Shown in pieces: positions 1 to 8,700 of a DNA stretch of 64,000 bases; positions within the stretch are counted from its first letter, which is position 1; each line of letters begins with the position of its first letter. Source of the DNA: Kangiella marina (GTDB lineage Bacteria > Pseudomonadota > Gammaproteobacteria > Enterobacterales > Kangiellaceae). The DNA is taken from the NCBI RefSeq assembly GCF_039541235.1, contig NZ_BAABFV010000001.1, positions 1-64,000 on the forward strand. Reading direction: 5' to 3'. The notes under the pieces are model-generated. The model saw only the letters and a list, made by a program, of their open reading frames with translations, had not been told where the DNA came from and ran no database searches. Made by a program: the position numbers and the translations under genes.

Positions 1-4
1 TTTT

Positions 5-123
5 TGCTTGGCGACCATAGAGAGTTGGAACCACCTGATCCCTTGCCGAACTCAGAAGTGAAACGACTCATCGCCGATGGTAGTGTGGGGCTTCCCCATG
101 TGAGAGTAGGTCATCGCCAAGCG
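5..123 (+). rRNA. rrf: 5S ribosomal RNA
   Basis: The sequence carries the typical bacterial 5S core, including the CCGAACTCAGAAGTGAAACG block and the GATGGTAGTGTGGGG block. Its two ends (GCTTGGCG near the start and CGCCAAGC near the end) pair to form helix I. Length is about 118 nt, the normal size. It is presumably the last gene of an rRNA operon whose 23S gene lies left of the window. Exact mature ends are good to a few bases. Confidence 0.96.
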
Positions 124-135
124 CTTATATAAAAG

Positions 136-161
136 AAAGCCACCTTCGGGTGGCTTTTTTT
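136..161 (+). terminator. Rho-independent terminator of the rRNA operon
   Basis: AAAGCCACC, a TTCG tetraloop and GGTGGC are followed by a run of seven T. The hairpin starts about 13 nt after the 5S end, so it ends the rrn transcript. Confidence 0.93.
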
Positions 162-457
162 ATTACTTGTAGAAATTGTAAAGCCCACATGTTCGCTGAA
201 AACCCCATCCTGCTTTTACAGCATTCCCATCGTCTCTGGGGGGGCAATGGGATTTTCGAGGGAGTGAGTAAAGCAAAGGATGTTTGCCTTAAAATAATGA
301 TTACACGCAATATCTTAAGCGTTATATGAACGCTTTCCTGCCAACACGCACTGCTCAGACCATTCAATAAATAGGGGATTCCCCGATAGTTGTCTTGTGC
401 CTAAAACATTAGCATTGAAAATTCACTAGTGTTTATACGTAGGATAACAGAGTCTAT
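162..457. other. Intergenic region, nothing clearly coding
   Basis: About 300 bp lie between the rrn terminator and the protease gene. A G-run flanked by a short TCCCAT/ATGGGA inverted repeat is visible near 227-253. No convincing gene, RNA or sigma-70 promoter with good spacing could be assigned. The protease promoter is presumably in the last 100 bp. Confidence 0.5.
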
Positions 458-3154
458 ATGAAAATCTCATTTACAAAAAGTTGGTTGATGGTAGTAATGC
501 TGGCTTTCAGCTTTAGTTCTAATCAGAGTAAGGCCATAAATAGTCAGGGATTTGACATAGAAACATATGGTCAAGAACTGCAACCAGCAATGAGCAATGG
601 CAAACAGGTATTGTTTATTGAGCTGGTTAGCAAACCACTGTCAGAAGTAAAGATAAGTAAGAAAAGACAGAGTGTATACCTGAAAAAGCTGTCAAAGGAG
701 CGTTCAAGTTTTCTATCTGCTGCTAACCATGCAGGTATAAAGCTCCAGGTACGACACACTTATGATGTTCTTTATAATGGTTTATCGATTGAAATATCTA
801 AAAATGATCTAGCTAAGATTAAAACTTTAGATATGGTTCATGCCACATACCCTGTGTATCAGGTTATGAGCGGACACTCTCCAATTCCATCTGAAACGAA
901 ACAGGTTAATCGAGAAACAGTAACCGTTACTGAACTGACGGGGGTGGCTGAGGCGCATAAAGCAGGAATAACAGGCGAGGGTGTCGTTATTGCTATTATT
1001 GATAGTGGTATCGACTATAACCACAAAGCTTTTGGTGGCTCAGGCTTTCCTAGTGAAAAAATTGTGGCTGGTTATGACTTTGCAGACAATGACGCTGATC
1101 CCTATGATGATCGCTACGGTATAGCCGCTATGCATGGTACCCATGTTGCAGGTATTGCTGCGGGTGAAGATGACATCATGGTTGGAGTCGCCCCTGATGC
1201 AAAGCTTAGTATTTATAGAATTTTTGGTACTGAGAACCCATATACTACCGAAGATATTCTGATAGCAGCAATGGAGCAAGCTGTTAAAGATGGCGCTAAT
1301 GTAGTCAATATGAGCTGGGGAAGTAATCGAGCAGAAGTGATAAAGAATGGGCTTATTTCGCGTGCTGCTGATCGGATGATTAAGCAAGGAGTTGTACCAG
1401 TTGTTGCAATAGGCAATACATTAGCTGGGCCATTCTTACCCGGCAGTCCTGCCATTGCTCGCGACGCCATTGCCGTTGGTGCTGCTTATAATGATGATGT
1501 TACAGAATTGGCATTTAAGAACTCACAAGGTGAGCTTATTCCTTTTCGCTCTATGTATAAAGCTGAGCCAGTTCCTGGTGACGGTACCTATGAGTTAGTG
1601 AACGTCGGAGAAGCAAGCTGTAACCCAGCTCCAGAAGGTGTTTCTTACGAGGGAAAAATTGTTCTTGTTGAGAGAGGGCACTTTAGATGTCGGCCTTACA
1701 CTGCAATAAACTACCTTGCCGATGCGGGGGCGGAAGCAGCTATTTGGTGGCAAGACTCTTGGAATCCAGAGCGTTGGGCCTCGCCTTTCAGCAGCTATAA
1801 TGAGGCTATAAAAATCCCAGCTACCGTTATCCGTGCTAAAGATGGGAAAACACTTTCCACTTTACAAGATGGTATTTCTTTGTCTTGGGGACATTATTAC
1901 TCACAAGAATTTATTTTTGGAGGTTTACCTGCATACTTTAGCTCCTGGGGGCCTAGTCATGAACTTGATCTTAAGCCAGATGTTATGGCGCCGGGTGGTT
2001 TCATATTTTCAACACTTCCAAGTTATGCTGGTGGTTATGGTCTAAACAACGGTACTTCGATGGCTGCTCCCCATGTCGCTGGCATCGCTGCTCTCATGCT
2101 ATCTGCAGATCCAAGTCTAAAAGCACATGATGTCCGTCGAGTTTTAATGAGTTCAGCTTTGCCAGCTCAGTACAATTCTGACATTAACCTTGGGCTTCAT
2201 CCAATTGCACAGCAAGGTGCAGGCATGGTCAATGCTTCAAGAGCTCTTGCGAGCCTTCTAAAAGTTGAGCCTGCTAAGATTTCACTAGGGGATCTAAATG
2301 GTGCTGCAAAAACGCAACGTTTAACTGTTGAAAATAAAAGTTCGACTGATATGGCTTATAACATCTCATACGAGCCAGCTTTAAGTGTTGCACCTCCAAT
2401 GAATGCTTTTTGGGTTCCTCGCACAGCATCCATTTCTTTAAGCTTGTGGAAAAAAGAAATTTTAGTTCCAGCAGAGGGGCAGTCTTCTTTTGAAGTCTCT
2501 TTTGTTGATTCTCCAGAATTGCCGCAAGGGTCAATTGTATCTGGATGGATTGTTTTAACGCCAAAGGAAGGAGATGAAGTTAGAATTCCTTATTTGGGGT
2601 TATCGGGTGACTACCATCAACTACCAGCACTCAATCCGACTTTTAAAGAGTTTAATCAGAGTCTAGATAACCCATCATTACGTCCAGAAACACGCCCGTT
2701 TTGTAGCGGTCCTCCACCAACTCAAGCTCCTTGCTGTCGTGATCCACGTCCTGGTTCTTGTGGCTGGTCAATTGGCCCAAGTAAAGAGTTAACGCTCGAC
2801 TTTTCTAACGATGACAAATATGACGACACTGCTTTTGTGATGCTGTCACAAGGTTTCCCAATGTTAAGGAAATACCGTGCGCGAATTATTGATTCCCATG
2901 GCAAAACTGTTGCTTGGGCTAAAGATCGCTTTACTGGCTTACAGTCTCTTGAGTCATTTGAATACTGGGTGCGTAACAGCGGCGTTGCTACCGGTATTGA
3001 TTTTGCGCAATGGGATGGAACTTTAGAAAGCGGCGAGCTTGCTCCAGCAGGTACTTATTATATTCGTTTAGAGTTTGATAAGTTAGGAGGTGATGGTCAG
3101 TCTTATCCAGACTTTGAGTCTTGGACATCACCAACTATAACCGTTATTCGCTAG
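458..3154 (+). CDS. Secreted subtilisin-like (S8) serine protease with PA domain
   Basis: An exported serine endopeptidase precursor. Residues 1-26 look like a signal peptide. Residues about 50-137 resemble an I9-type inhibitor propeptide (YDVLYNGLSIEI). The catalytic triad is visible as D182 in IIDSGID, H226 in MHGTHVAGIAAG and S534 in NGTSMAAPHVAG, with N320 as the likely oxyanion residue. A protease-associated (PA) insert lies between about 375 and 475, as in lactocepin/C5a-peptidase-like or plant subtilases. The last 300 residues are probably beta-sandwich domains. A Cys/Pro-rich loop (FCSG...APCC...GSCGW, about residues 745-773) is unusual. The gene is monocistronic, with its own terminator. 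Family assignment is sure; substrate is unknown. Confidence 0.93.
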   Translation: MKISFTKSWLMVVMLAFSFSSNQSKAINSQGFDIETYGQELQPAMSNGKQVLFIELVSKPLSEVKISKKRQSVYLKKLSKERSSFLSAANHAGIKLQVRHTYDVLYNGLSIEISKNDLAKIKTLDMVHATYPVYQVMSGHSPIPSETKQVNRETVTVTELTGVAEAHKAGITGEGVVIAIIDSGIDYNHKAFGGSGFPSEKIVAGYDFADNDADPYDDRYGIAAMHGTHVAGIAAGEDDIMVGVAPDAKLSIYRIFGTENPYTTEDILIAAMEQAVKDGANVVNMSWGSNRAEVIKNGLISRAADRMIKQGVVPVVAIGNTLAGPFLPGSPAIARDAIAVGAAYNDDVTELAFKNSQGELIPFRSMYKAEPVPGDGTYELVNVGEASCNPAPEGVSYEGKIVLVERGHFRCRPYTAINYLADAGAEAAIWWQDSWNPERWASPFSSYNEAIKIPATVIRAKDGKTLSTLQDGISLSWGHYYSQEFIFGGLPAYFSSWGPSHELDLKPDVMAPGGFIFSTLPSYAGGYGLNNGTSMAAPHVAGIAALMLSADPSLKAHDVRRVLMSSALPAQYNSDINLGLHPIAQQGAGMVNASRALASLLKVEPAKISLGDLNGAAKTQRLTVENKSSTDMAYNISYEPALSVAPPMNAFWVPRTASISLSLWKKEILVPAEGQSSFEVSFVDSPELPQGSIVSGWIVLTPKEGDEVRIPYLGLSGDYHQLPALNPTFKEFNQSLDNPSLRPETRPFCSGPPPTQAPCCRDPRPGSCGWSIGPSKELTLDFSNDDKYDDTAFVMLSQGFPMLRKYRARIIDSHGKTVAWAKDRFTGLQSLESFEYWVRNSGVATGIDFAQWDGTLESGELAPAGTYYIRLEFDKLGGDGQSYPDFESWTSPTITVIR

Positions 3155-3178
3155 CTAATTAAGCGTAATCATACTTCT

Positions 3179-3206
3179 AAAGCCGGGGTTGTCCCCGGCT
3201 TTTTTG
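3179..3206 (+). terminator. Rho-independent terminator after the S8 protease
   Basis: AGCCGGGG, TTG loop and CCCCGGCT are followed by TTTTTT, 25 bp after the protease stop. Confidence 0.93.
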
Positions 3207-3275
3207 TTGATATTGTGAGTGCTCAGCGTTTAAATTATGCTATATTTGAGTAGGTTAAATCATTTAGGGGGATTT

Positions 3276-3845
3276 ATGGGTGTTTCTATTATAGAGTTGT
3301 GGCTACCAATTTTATTGAGTGGTTTATTCGCTTGGATAGCGAGTGCGCTTATCCATATGGTCATTAAGTATCATAATACGGATTATAAAAAGCTTAATGA
3401 CGAGGATGGAATATCTAACGCCATCGAGCAGTCTGGTGACAAGCCTGGATTTTACACACTGCCACACTGTGCTGACTTTAATGAAATGAATGACCCTGCG
3501 GTACAGGCCCGCTTTAAAAAAGGTCCTATAGCCATTGTAACGGTTATGAATAATGGGCTTCCGCCAATGGGAAAACTCCTTATTCAACAGTTCTTATTTT
3601 TTGTTATCGGTAGCCTGTTGGTAGCCGTTATTGGCTGCCTGACACTATCTAAAAGTGCTGTAGCAGTTGATATTTTTCAGGTGTTATTTGTTGCTGGCTT
3701 TATGTGTTTTGGCTGGGCGTCTATTCCATACAGTATATGGTTTGGACACCCCTGGTTAGTGACAGTAAAGTATCTGGTTGATGCAGTTATTTATAGTGCT
3801 GTTATTGCCGCGACCTATACTTGGCTATGGCCTTCAGCGGTCTAA
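3276..3845 (+). CDS. Four-helix inner-membrane protein of unknown function
   Basis: I do not recognise a named family. The start is set at the ATG preceded by a good TAGGGGGA ribosome site; an ATG 39 bp upstream lacks one. The 189-residue product has four hydrophobic segments: near the N-terminus (WLPILLSGLFAWIASALI), then about 110-130, 140-160 and 165-185. A soluble loop of about 70 residues after helix 1 contains two Cys-free acidic stretches and the motif FNEMNDPAVQARFKKGP. It stands alone between two terminators, so context gives no functional hint. Confidence 0.8.
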   Translation: MGVSIIELWLPILLSGLFAWIASALIHMVIKYHNTDYKKLNDEDGISNAIEQSGDKPGFYTLPHCADFNEMNDPAVQARFKKGPIAIVTVMNNGLPPMGKLLIQQFLFFVIGSLLVAVIGCLTLSKSAVAVDIFQVLFVAGFMCFGWASIPYSIWFGHPWLVTVKYLVDAVIYSAVIAATYTWLWPSAV

Positions 3846-3853
3846 TTTGTTCT

Positions 3854-3881
3854 AAAGGCCCCTTTCCTAGGGGCTTTTTTG
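3854..3881 (+). terminator. Rho-independent terminator
   Basis: GCCCC, a 7-nt loop and GGGGC are followed by TTTTTT, about 10 bp after the membrane-protein stop codon. Confidence 0.85.
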
Positions 3882-4008
3882 TAACGACTCTTGGCGATTC
3901 ACTAGTAAAGTATGTTATTACGGAGTAATCGTTTTTTTGTTGTTTATTTGTCACATTCTCTTCGATTGCCGCGTCTTACCTATATAAATAGCGTATTGGA
4001 ATAACTTT

Positions 4009-4581
4009 TTGTCTTTTCATCAGAACTGCTCAAAAAAAGTCATAAAAAAGGCTCAGAAAGGGGATAGGTTTGCTTTGACGCAAATTTATGAACTTTATAA
4101 GTCGCCCATTTTTAATTTGGCTTTTCAAATGCTAAGGGATGAGCACAGAGCGAACGATGTATTACAGACGGTGATGCTGAAAGTGATTAAGACTATAGCA
4201 AGTCTAAGTGACATATCTAAGTTTAATGGTTGGCTTAAGCGCATAACCTATAATACTACTATAGATTTAATTCGCTTAAACCAAAGGTTAGTTGATGTTG
4301 GTGATGAGGTTGAGTTCGATTATGCGACTGATGAAGTACTATCACATATCAATAAACCGGGTTGGGACTTAGACACTTTTCTAGCAATCCTTCAAGAGAG
4401 AGAGAGGGTGGTTGTTTGGCTTTATGCTATCGAAGGCTTAAGTCATTCGGAAGTTGCAAATCAACTTAATATTAGCGAGCAAAATTCGAGAATTATTTTC
4501 AGTAGGGCTATGAAATCTTTAAAGACTTTGGCAGCTGACGAGCGTTACAGCGGCAAAAAAGTAGGTGATCATAATGAGTAA
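4009..4581 (+). CDS. ECF-type RNA polymerase sigma factor
   Basis: A 190-residue sigma-70 family protein of the extracytoplasmic-function class. Region 2 spans about residues 20-90 (ALTQIYELYKSPIFNLAF, then KFNGWLKRITYNTTIDLIR). Region 4 is a helix-turn-helix at about 125-175 (HSEVANQLNISEQNSRIIFS). The start must be TTG at 4009: an in-frame stop lies 24 bp upstream and the next ATG is 42 codons in, inside region 2. A TTG start suggests low translation. The stop overlaps the next gene by 8 bp, so sigma and partner are co-translated, the usual layout of sigma/anti-sigma pairs. The promoter it recognises is unknown. Confidence 0.9.
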   Translation: MSFHQNCSKKVIKKAQKGDRFALTQIYELYKSPIFNLAFQMLRDEHRANDVLQTVMLKVIKTIASLSDISKFNGWLKRITYNTTIDLIRLNQRLVDVGDEVEFDYATDEVLSHINKPGWDLDTFLAILQERERVVVWLYAIEGLSHSEVANQLNISEQNSRIIFSRAMKSLKTLAADERYSGKKVGDHNE

Positions 4582-5107
4582 TAAGCGTGATGATACAGTA
4601 ATCAAGGATGCTTTATTTGCTTTGTCTCAGGAGCTGGACAAGAAAGAGCCATCAATTGAACAAGATGCTGTTTTTCAGGAGAATCTTAGTAAAAACCTGC
4701 CTGAGTCCGGTTTTTATGAAAATAACAAAACAATGATAGGACTAGTTGCCTCTATATTTGTTGTTACTTTCTTCATAATAAGTGTTTTTTTTGAGACTAA
4801 CACTCTAAATCAAGCTGTTGATAGCACTTTATCAGACACAGAGACTTCTACGTTAATATCTCAATCTAATGTTATCGAACATGATATTTCACAGTATGAC
4901 CCAACAACCCTCAGTCCAGCTCAATATGTAGAAGTGGTTAGATTAAGAGGCGAGGTTGAGCGGATTGATCAATTGCTTAATGCTCACTATCAAAGTGAGT
5001 CAGGCGATGATGAGCAAAGAGCGGTAGTATTGTGGAAAGAGCGTTTAAAGAATATTCAAAGTTTGAGAGCGGTTTACAGTAATCAATATATAGTGGCTAG
5101 GATTTAA
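4574..5107 (+). CDS. Single-pass membrane protein, candidate anti-sigma factor
   Basis: A 177-residue protein with a cytoplasmic N-terminal segment of about 55 residues, one membrane helix (TMIGLVASIFVVTFFIISVFF) and a periplasmic C-terminal part ending in a probable helical hairpin (VEVVRLRGEVERIDQLLNAH). No zinc-binding HxxxCxxC anti-sigma motif is present. Its position, overlapping the sigma gene, and its topology fit an anti-sigma or sigma-anchoring partner, but this is inference. The ATG at 4574 is preferred over the GTG at 4565 because AGGTG lies at proper distance. Confidence 0.75.
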   Translation: MSNKRDDTVIKDALFALSQELDKKEPSIEQDAVFQENLSKNLPESGFYENNKTMIGLVASIFVVTFFIISVFFETNTLNQAVDSTLSDTETSTLISQSNVIEHDISQYDPTTLSPAQYVEVVRLRGEVERIDQLLNAHYQSESGDDEQRAVVLWKERLKNIQSLRAVYSNQYIVARI

Positions 5108-5110
5108 CTT

Positions 5111-6421
5111 ATGAAAACTTTGATTAGGGTTATTTTTCTGATCGTAATTTTTTTTTCTTATAGCGTCTATGCTAGTGAGTTATCAGATAATAAGAGTAAG
5201 GCTTTACTCGGAGATATTAGGCAAGATATAAGTCATTCACTTTCACAGGTTGGAAAACTTGAAGGTAATAATGATTGGAGTGTAAGTCTGCTAAAACATG
5301 GTCGAGGTACAACACCTCTTGGTGCAGTTATTGAAGCTAGCTCAAATTTGGTTTTGTCAGTATCTGCTAATGGTATTGCGCAACAATTGGGTGTTATATC
5401 AGGGGACCGGTTACAGAAGTTATGGGTAGGTGAAGAGCTATATTTAGATAATTTCTCAAAAGTCAAAATGTCTGAAGGAGATCAGGTTCGACTCTTGTTG
5501 CTAAGGGCTGGGGAGCGTATAGAGTCATCTTTAAAAATTCAAAATATTAATTTTCCTAGTTGGAAGCTTTTATCGGACCCGGGCAGTGAAGACGTTACTA
5601 CCCTTAAGAAAGTTAAGCTGATAAATAATATTTCATCCTCCAAGGGCAAAGAACTGTTGCGGCAACTAGAGCTTCGAGTCAATAAAAAATTAGCCGAAAT
5701 TTATAGAGTTGAATCTGAACATGCAGGGATGCGATTTGGTTTTGAGGTAATGCAAGCCCCTTTAGAAATGTATGAACTGGGGCTTTCTATAGATCAGTCA
5801 GATCAAGTAGTGATTAGTGTAGATGCAAATAGTAACGCTGATCGTTTGGGACTTATGAAAGGAGATAGAGTTGTAGGTATTACTCTAAATGGAGAGCTTT
5901 ATAAAAATAAACTAGCAACACTGAGCGTCGAAGAGGGTGACCATGTCCAGGTTCAAGTAATGCGTAATGATGAACTATACTCTTTTGCAACAGAAATAGA
6001 GCCAACCACCATCCCTAGTTGGTATTTGACAGTTAACGATGCAACTAAACCTAAATTGTCTGGTTGTGGCGTGGTTACTTTCTTATTCACTCCAAAGCTC
6101 GTGCAAGATATATACAATGTAGAAGCGAGTCAAATTGATGGTGAAAGTGTTCTTATCAGCAAGACAATACATCAACTTAAAGCTGGTCAGCATAGCCTGA
6201 AGCTTTATGACAAAATCCCAGCTAAAGAGTTGCTTCCTAGTATTAATACCAGTAAGCGCTTTTATCGCGAGAGTAAAATGCTAGACTTAATTGTTGAATC
6301 AGATAAAAGGTATTTTATAGGAGCAAAATTTGATCGAAACAAGCGCTATAAAACTCGAGGCGGCGCATACTGGGAGCCCGTTATATTGAAGGTAGAAGAC
6401 TATAAGTGCTCTTTGGACTAG
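5111..6421 (+). CDS. Periplasmic protein with two PDZ-like repeats
   Basis: A 436-residue exported protein with signal peptide MKTLIRVIFLIVIFFSYSVYA. Two related segments, about residues 70-140 and 225-300, carry PDZ-like features: ANGIAQQLGVISGDRLQKL in the first and ANSNADRLGLMKGDRVVGI in the second, each followed by a beta-rich tail with MSEGDQVRLLLLR or SVEEGDHVQVQVMR. The C-terminal 120 residues (GCGVVTFLF...FIGAKFDRN) form a separate domain I cannot name. It starts 4 bp after the membrane partner gene, so it belongs to the sigma operon. A role as periplasmic sensor or effector is inference. No protease triad is seen. Confidence 0.8.
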   Translation: MKTLIRVIFLIVIFFSYSVYASELSDNKSKALLGDIRQDISHSLSQVGKLEGNNDWSVSLLKHGRGTTPLGAVIEASSNLVLSVSANGIAQQLGVISGDRLQKLWVGEELYLDNFSKVKMSEGDQVRLLLLRAGERIESSLKIQNINFPSWKLLSDPGSEDVTTLKKVKLINNISSSKGKELLRQLELRVNKKLAEIYRVESEHAGMRFGFEVMQAPLEMYELGLSIDQSDQVVISVDANSNADRLGLMKGDRVVGITLNGELYKNKLATLSVEEGDHVQVQVMRNDELYSFATEIEPTTIPSWYLTVNDATKPKLSGCGVVTFLFTPKLVQDIYNVEASQIDGESVLISKTIHQLKAGQHSLKLYDKIPAKELLPSINTSKRFYRESKMLDLIVESDKRYFIGAKFDRNKRYKTRGGAYWEPVILKVEDYKCSLD

Positions 6422-6434
6422 AGCTCTCGAAGCT

Positions 6435-7049
6435 TTACGCTAGAAAAGCTTTGGCCGTATCAACGATTTTAGCCTTTGAGAATAAGAAATGTCTCTTTTT
6501 TCCACCTACCTGATGCCATAGAACAGCACTTCTGATGGCTGATAACAGTAGTGCCCGTATCTTGGATTGGTTAGCCGCTTGTTGCAAGTACTGGCTATTT
6601 CCTGTCACTTGTATCTTCGTCGGATAAGTAGAGATAGTGTCCTTATAAATATGGGCTAGCTGATCAATCAAGTCTTGATCGATCTTCTCTTGATAGTCAT
6701 AGAGTCTTTTGGCTTGCGCGATTCTTGAGCTCATAACTTGTTGCATGTTTGAGTCATTTGAAAAGCGTTTCTGCAAGCTTAAGATACTCACCAAATAACG
6801 GCTAAGGTCGGCATCAGTACGAGGGCCCGAAAGTAAGTCGATTAAAGTTTGAAATCCTGTTGTAAGGTATTTATGCCCATTAAAAATCGACTCTGTATTG
6901 TCAGATTCTGTTTTAAGCAAGCTTTCAAACATAACCTCCATATCAATTGGGTCAGCTTGTCCGTCTTTTGAGATGCTTTTTACGCAGCTAATTGCTTGGC
7001 AAACGCCCGCTAAAGCAATCACTGAGTCTGAGAAATTATATTGTGTCAT
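6435..7049 (-). CDS. hflD: High-frequency lysogenization protein HflD homolog
   Basis: A 204-residue helical protein. The N-terminal FSDSVIALAGVCQAISCVKSIS, the middle GFQTLIDLLSG and the LSLQKRFSNDSNMQQVMSSR segment match the HflD family, and length is normal. In E. coli HflD is a membrane-associated protein that binds phage lambda CII. Its housekeeping role is unclear. The start codon lies 1 bp beyond the mnmA stop, so the two are co-transcribed, the same order as in E. coli. purB, which follows in E. coli, is not here. Confidence 0.92.
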   Translation of the reverse strand: MTQYNFSDSVIALAGVCQAISCVKSISKDGQADPIDMEVMFESLLKTESDNTESIFNGHKYLTTGFQTLIDLLSGPRTDADLSRYLVSILSLQKRFSNDSNMQQVMSSRIAQAKRLYDYQEKIDQDLIDQLAHIYKDTISTYPTKIQVTGNSQYLQQAANQSKIRALLLSAIRSAVLWHQVGGKKRHFLFSKAKIVDTAKAFLA

Positions 7050-7050
7050 A

Positions 7051-8160
7051 TTATTGTTGAATGCTTTCTATGATGCCGCCACCAAGACAAATGTCACCAT
7101 CGTAAAATACGACAGACTGTCCAGGAGTAACGGCACGTTGTTGTTTGGAGAATTCTACCAGCCACTGCCCATCTTTCAAACGGCTTACGGTACAGTCGAC
7201 ATCTGCCTGGCGGTAGCGAGTTTTTGCGGTGCAGCTAAAGCTCTCTGCTGGTGGCTCTTTCGCTACCCAGTCAAGTTGTTTAGCGACCAGCGACTGACTC
7301 ATCAATAGCGGGTGTTCATGCCCTTGTACGGCGATCAAAACATTGCGTTCTAAATCTTTTTTCGCCGCAAACCAAGGCTCTTCGGGAGCATCCTTAAGAC
7401 CACCAACACCAAGTCCTTTCCGCTGCCCGAGAGTATGGTACATCAAGCCGTTATGTTGGCCGATAACTTCGCCTTCTGGGGTTTCGATGTTACCAGGCTG
7501 AGCGGGAAGGTATTGCTGTAAAAAGTCAGTAAACTTTCTTTCGCCAATAAAGCATATCCCCGTACTGTCTTTTTTCTCAGCAGTGACAAATCCTTGTTCT
7601 TCAGCGATTCGTCTGACTTCTGGTTTTTCCAGTTCCCCGACAGGGAATAACGTTTTTTCAATTTGCTCATGCCCGACGGCATAGAGAAAGTAAGATTGAT
7701 CTTTATTGTTATCAAGTCCACGAAGTAGGATCGCTTTACCATTTTGTTGGCCGCGACGAACATAGTGTCCAGTGGCGATGTAATCAGCCCCAAGAAGTTT
7801 GGCGTAGTCGAGAAACGCTTTAAACTTTATTTCTTTATTGCACATAATATCAGGGTTAGGCGTTCGCCCAGCTTTATATTCGGCTAAGAAGTGCTCAAAG
7901 ACATTATCCCAATATTCTGCGGCAAAATTGATGGTGCGAAGTTTAATTCCAATCTTGTCACAGACGGCCTGAGCATCGGCTAAGTCCTCAGCTGCAGAAC
8001 AGTACTCAGTGTCATCATCCTCTTCCCAATTTTTCATGAACAAGCCTTCGACTTGATAGCCTTGTTGCTTTAGAAGGTAAGCGGAGACAGAAGAGTCCAC
8101 ACCGCCGGACATGCCGACAATAACTTTAGTATTCTCTGGGGTTTGTGTTTGAATGCTCAT
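7051..8160 (-). CDS. mnmA: tRNA-specific 2-thiouridylase MnmA
   Basis: Catalyses ATP-dependent 2-thiolation of U34 in tRNA-Lys, tRNA-Glu and tRNA-Gln, with sulfur delivered by the Tus relay. The PP-loop [15 protein letters not shown] lies at residues 16-30. The catalytic cysteines are in [11 protein letters not shown] and [13 protein letters not shown], and the GHYV and [11 protein letters not shown] blocks are intact. Length of 369 residues is typical. It is the middle gene of nudJ-mnmA-hflD, with gaps of 6 and 1 bp. Function is firmly assigned. Confidence 0.97.
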   Translation of the reverse strand: MSIQTQTPENTKVIVGMSGGVDSSVSAYLLKQQGYQVEGLFMKNWEEDDDTEYCSAAEDLADAQAVCDKIGIKLRTINFAAEYWDNVFEHFLAEYKAGRTPNPDIMCNKEIKFKAFLDYAKLLGADYIATGHYVRRGQQNGKAILLRGLDNNKDQSYFLYAVGHEQIEKTLFPVGELEKPEVRRIAEEQGFVTAEKKDSTGICFIGERKFTDFLQQYLPAQPGNIETPEGEVIGQHNGLMYHTLGQRKGLGVGGLKDAPEEPWFAAKKDLERNVLIAVQGHEHPLLMSQSLVAKQLDWVAKEPPAESFSCTAKTRYRQADVDCTVSRLKDGQWLVEFSKQQRAVTPGQSVVFYDGDICLGGGIIESIQQ

Positions 8161-8166
8161 ATAAGG

Positions 8167-8664
8167 TTATAACTGGCCATGCAAAAAATTTAAACTCTGC
8201 TGCTGCAATAAATCTTCGTCTCCACTGTAATGAAGGACGTCTAGAGGATATCGGTAACCGTTTAAGTAATCCTGCAAGCATTTCACGATTAAACCGCTCC
8301 GGTGCGCATTCATGCAATTGATGATTTCTTCTAAGCTCATCCAGTGCGCAGCAATAATATCGGGATCTTGGGGCGATGTTTCAAGGTTACCGTTGACTGA
8401 GCCTGTAAAACAAAAGCGCTGGTAGTAATGGCCATTCCCCGCAGGGTTTAGAGTATAAATGCCAACCAAGCCTTCCGGTTCAAAGTCGAGCCCAGTTTCT
8501 TCTCGAACTTCTCGGATAACAGCCTGCTCAATACTTTCATCAGGATCTAAATGCCCAGCGGGTTGATTGAAGGCAATGCCACCATTTGAGGTGTGCTCTT
8601 CAACCATTAAAAATTTGCCGTGAGATTCAATAACTGCGGCAACCGTGACGTGGATCGGTAACAT
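8167..8664 (-). CDS. nudJ: NUDIX hydrolase NudJ (phosphatase NudJ)
   Basis: A 165-residue Nudix protein. The Nudix box is complete: GHLDPDE, seven residues, then REVREETGL. In E. coli NudJ hydrolyses HMP-PP, a thiamin precursor, and nucleoside di/triphosphates. Placement directly upstream of mnmA-hflD and next to rluE matches E. coli, which supports this subfamily over generic MutT. The conserved NPAG and YYQRFCFTG segments follow the box. Confidence 0.92.
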   Translation of the reverse strand: MLPIHVTVAAVIESHGKFLMVEEHTSNGGIAFNQPAGHLDPDESIEQAVIREVREETGLDFEPEGLVGIYTLNPAGNGHYYQRFCFTGSVNGNLETSPQDPDIIAAHWMSLEEIINCMNAHRSGLIVKCLQDYLNGYRYPLDVLHYSGDEDLLQQQSLNFLHGQL

Positions 8665-8700
8665 GCTTCGTACCCAAGATAGTAGAGCGCGTATGATAGC

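Noticed and set aside
125-367. 80-codon frame on the minus strand next to 5S rRNA
   Set aside because: It overlaps the rrn terminator, has no start signal and a composition unlike the genes here.
4565-4573. GTG at 4565 as start of the sigma partner gene
   Set aside because: It would place the start inside the AGGTG ribosome site that serves the ATG at 4574.
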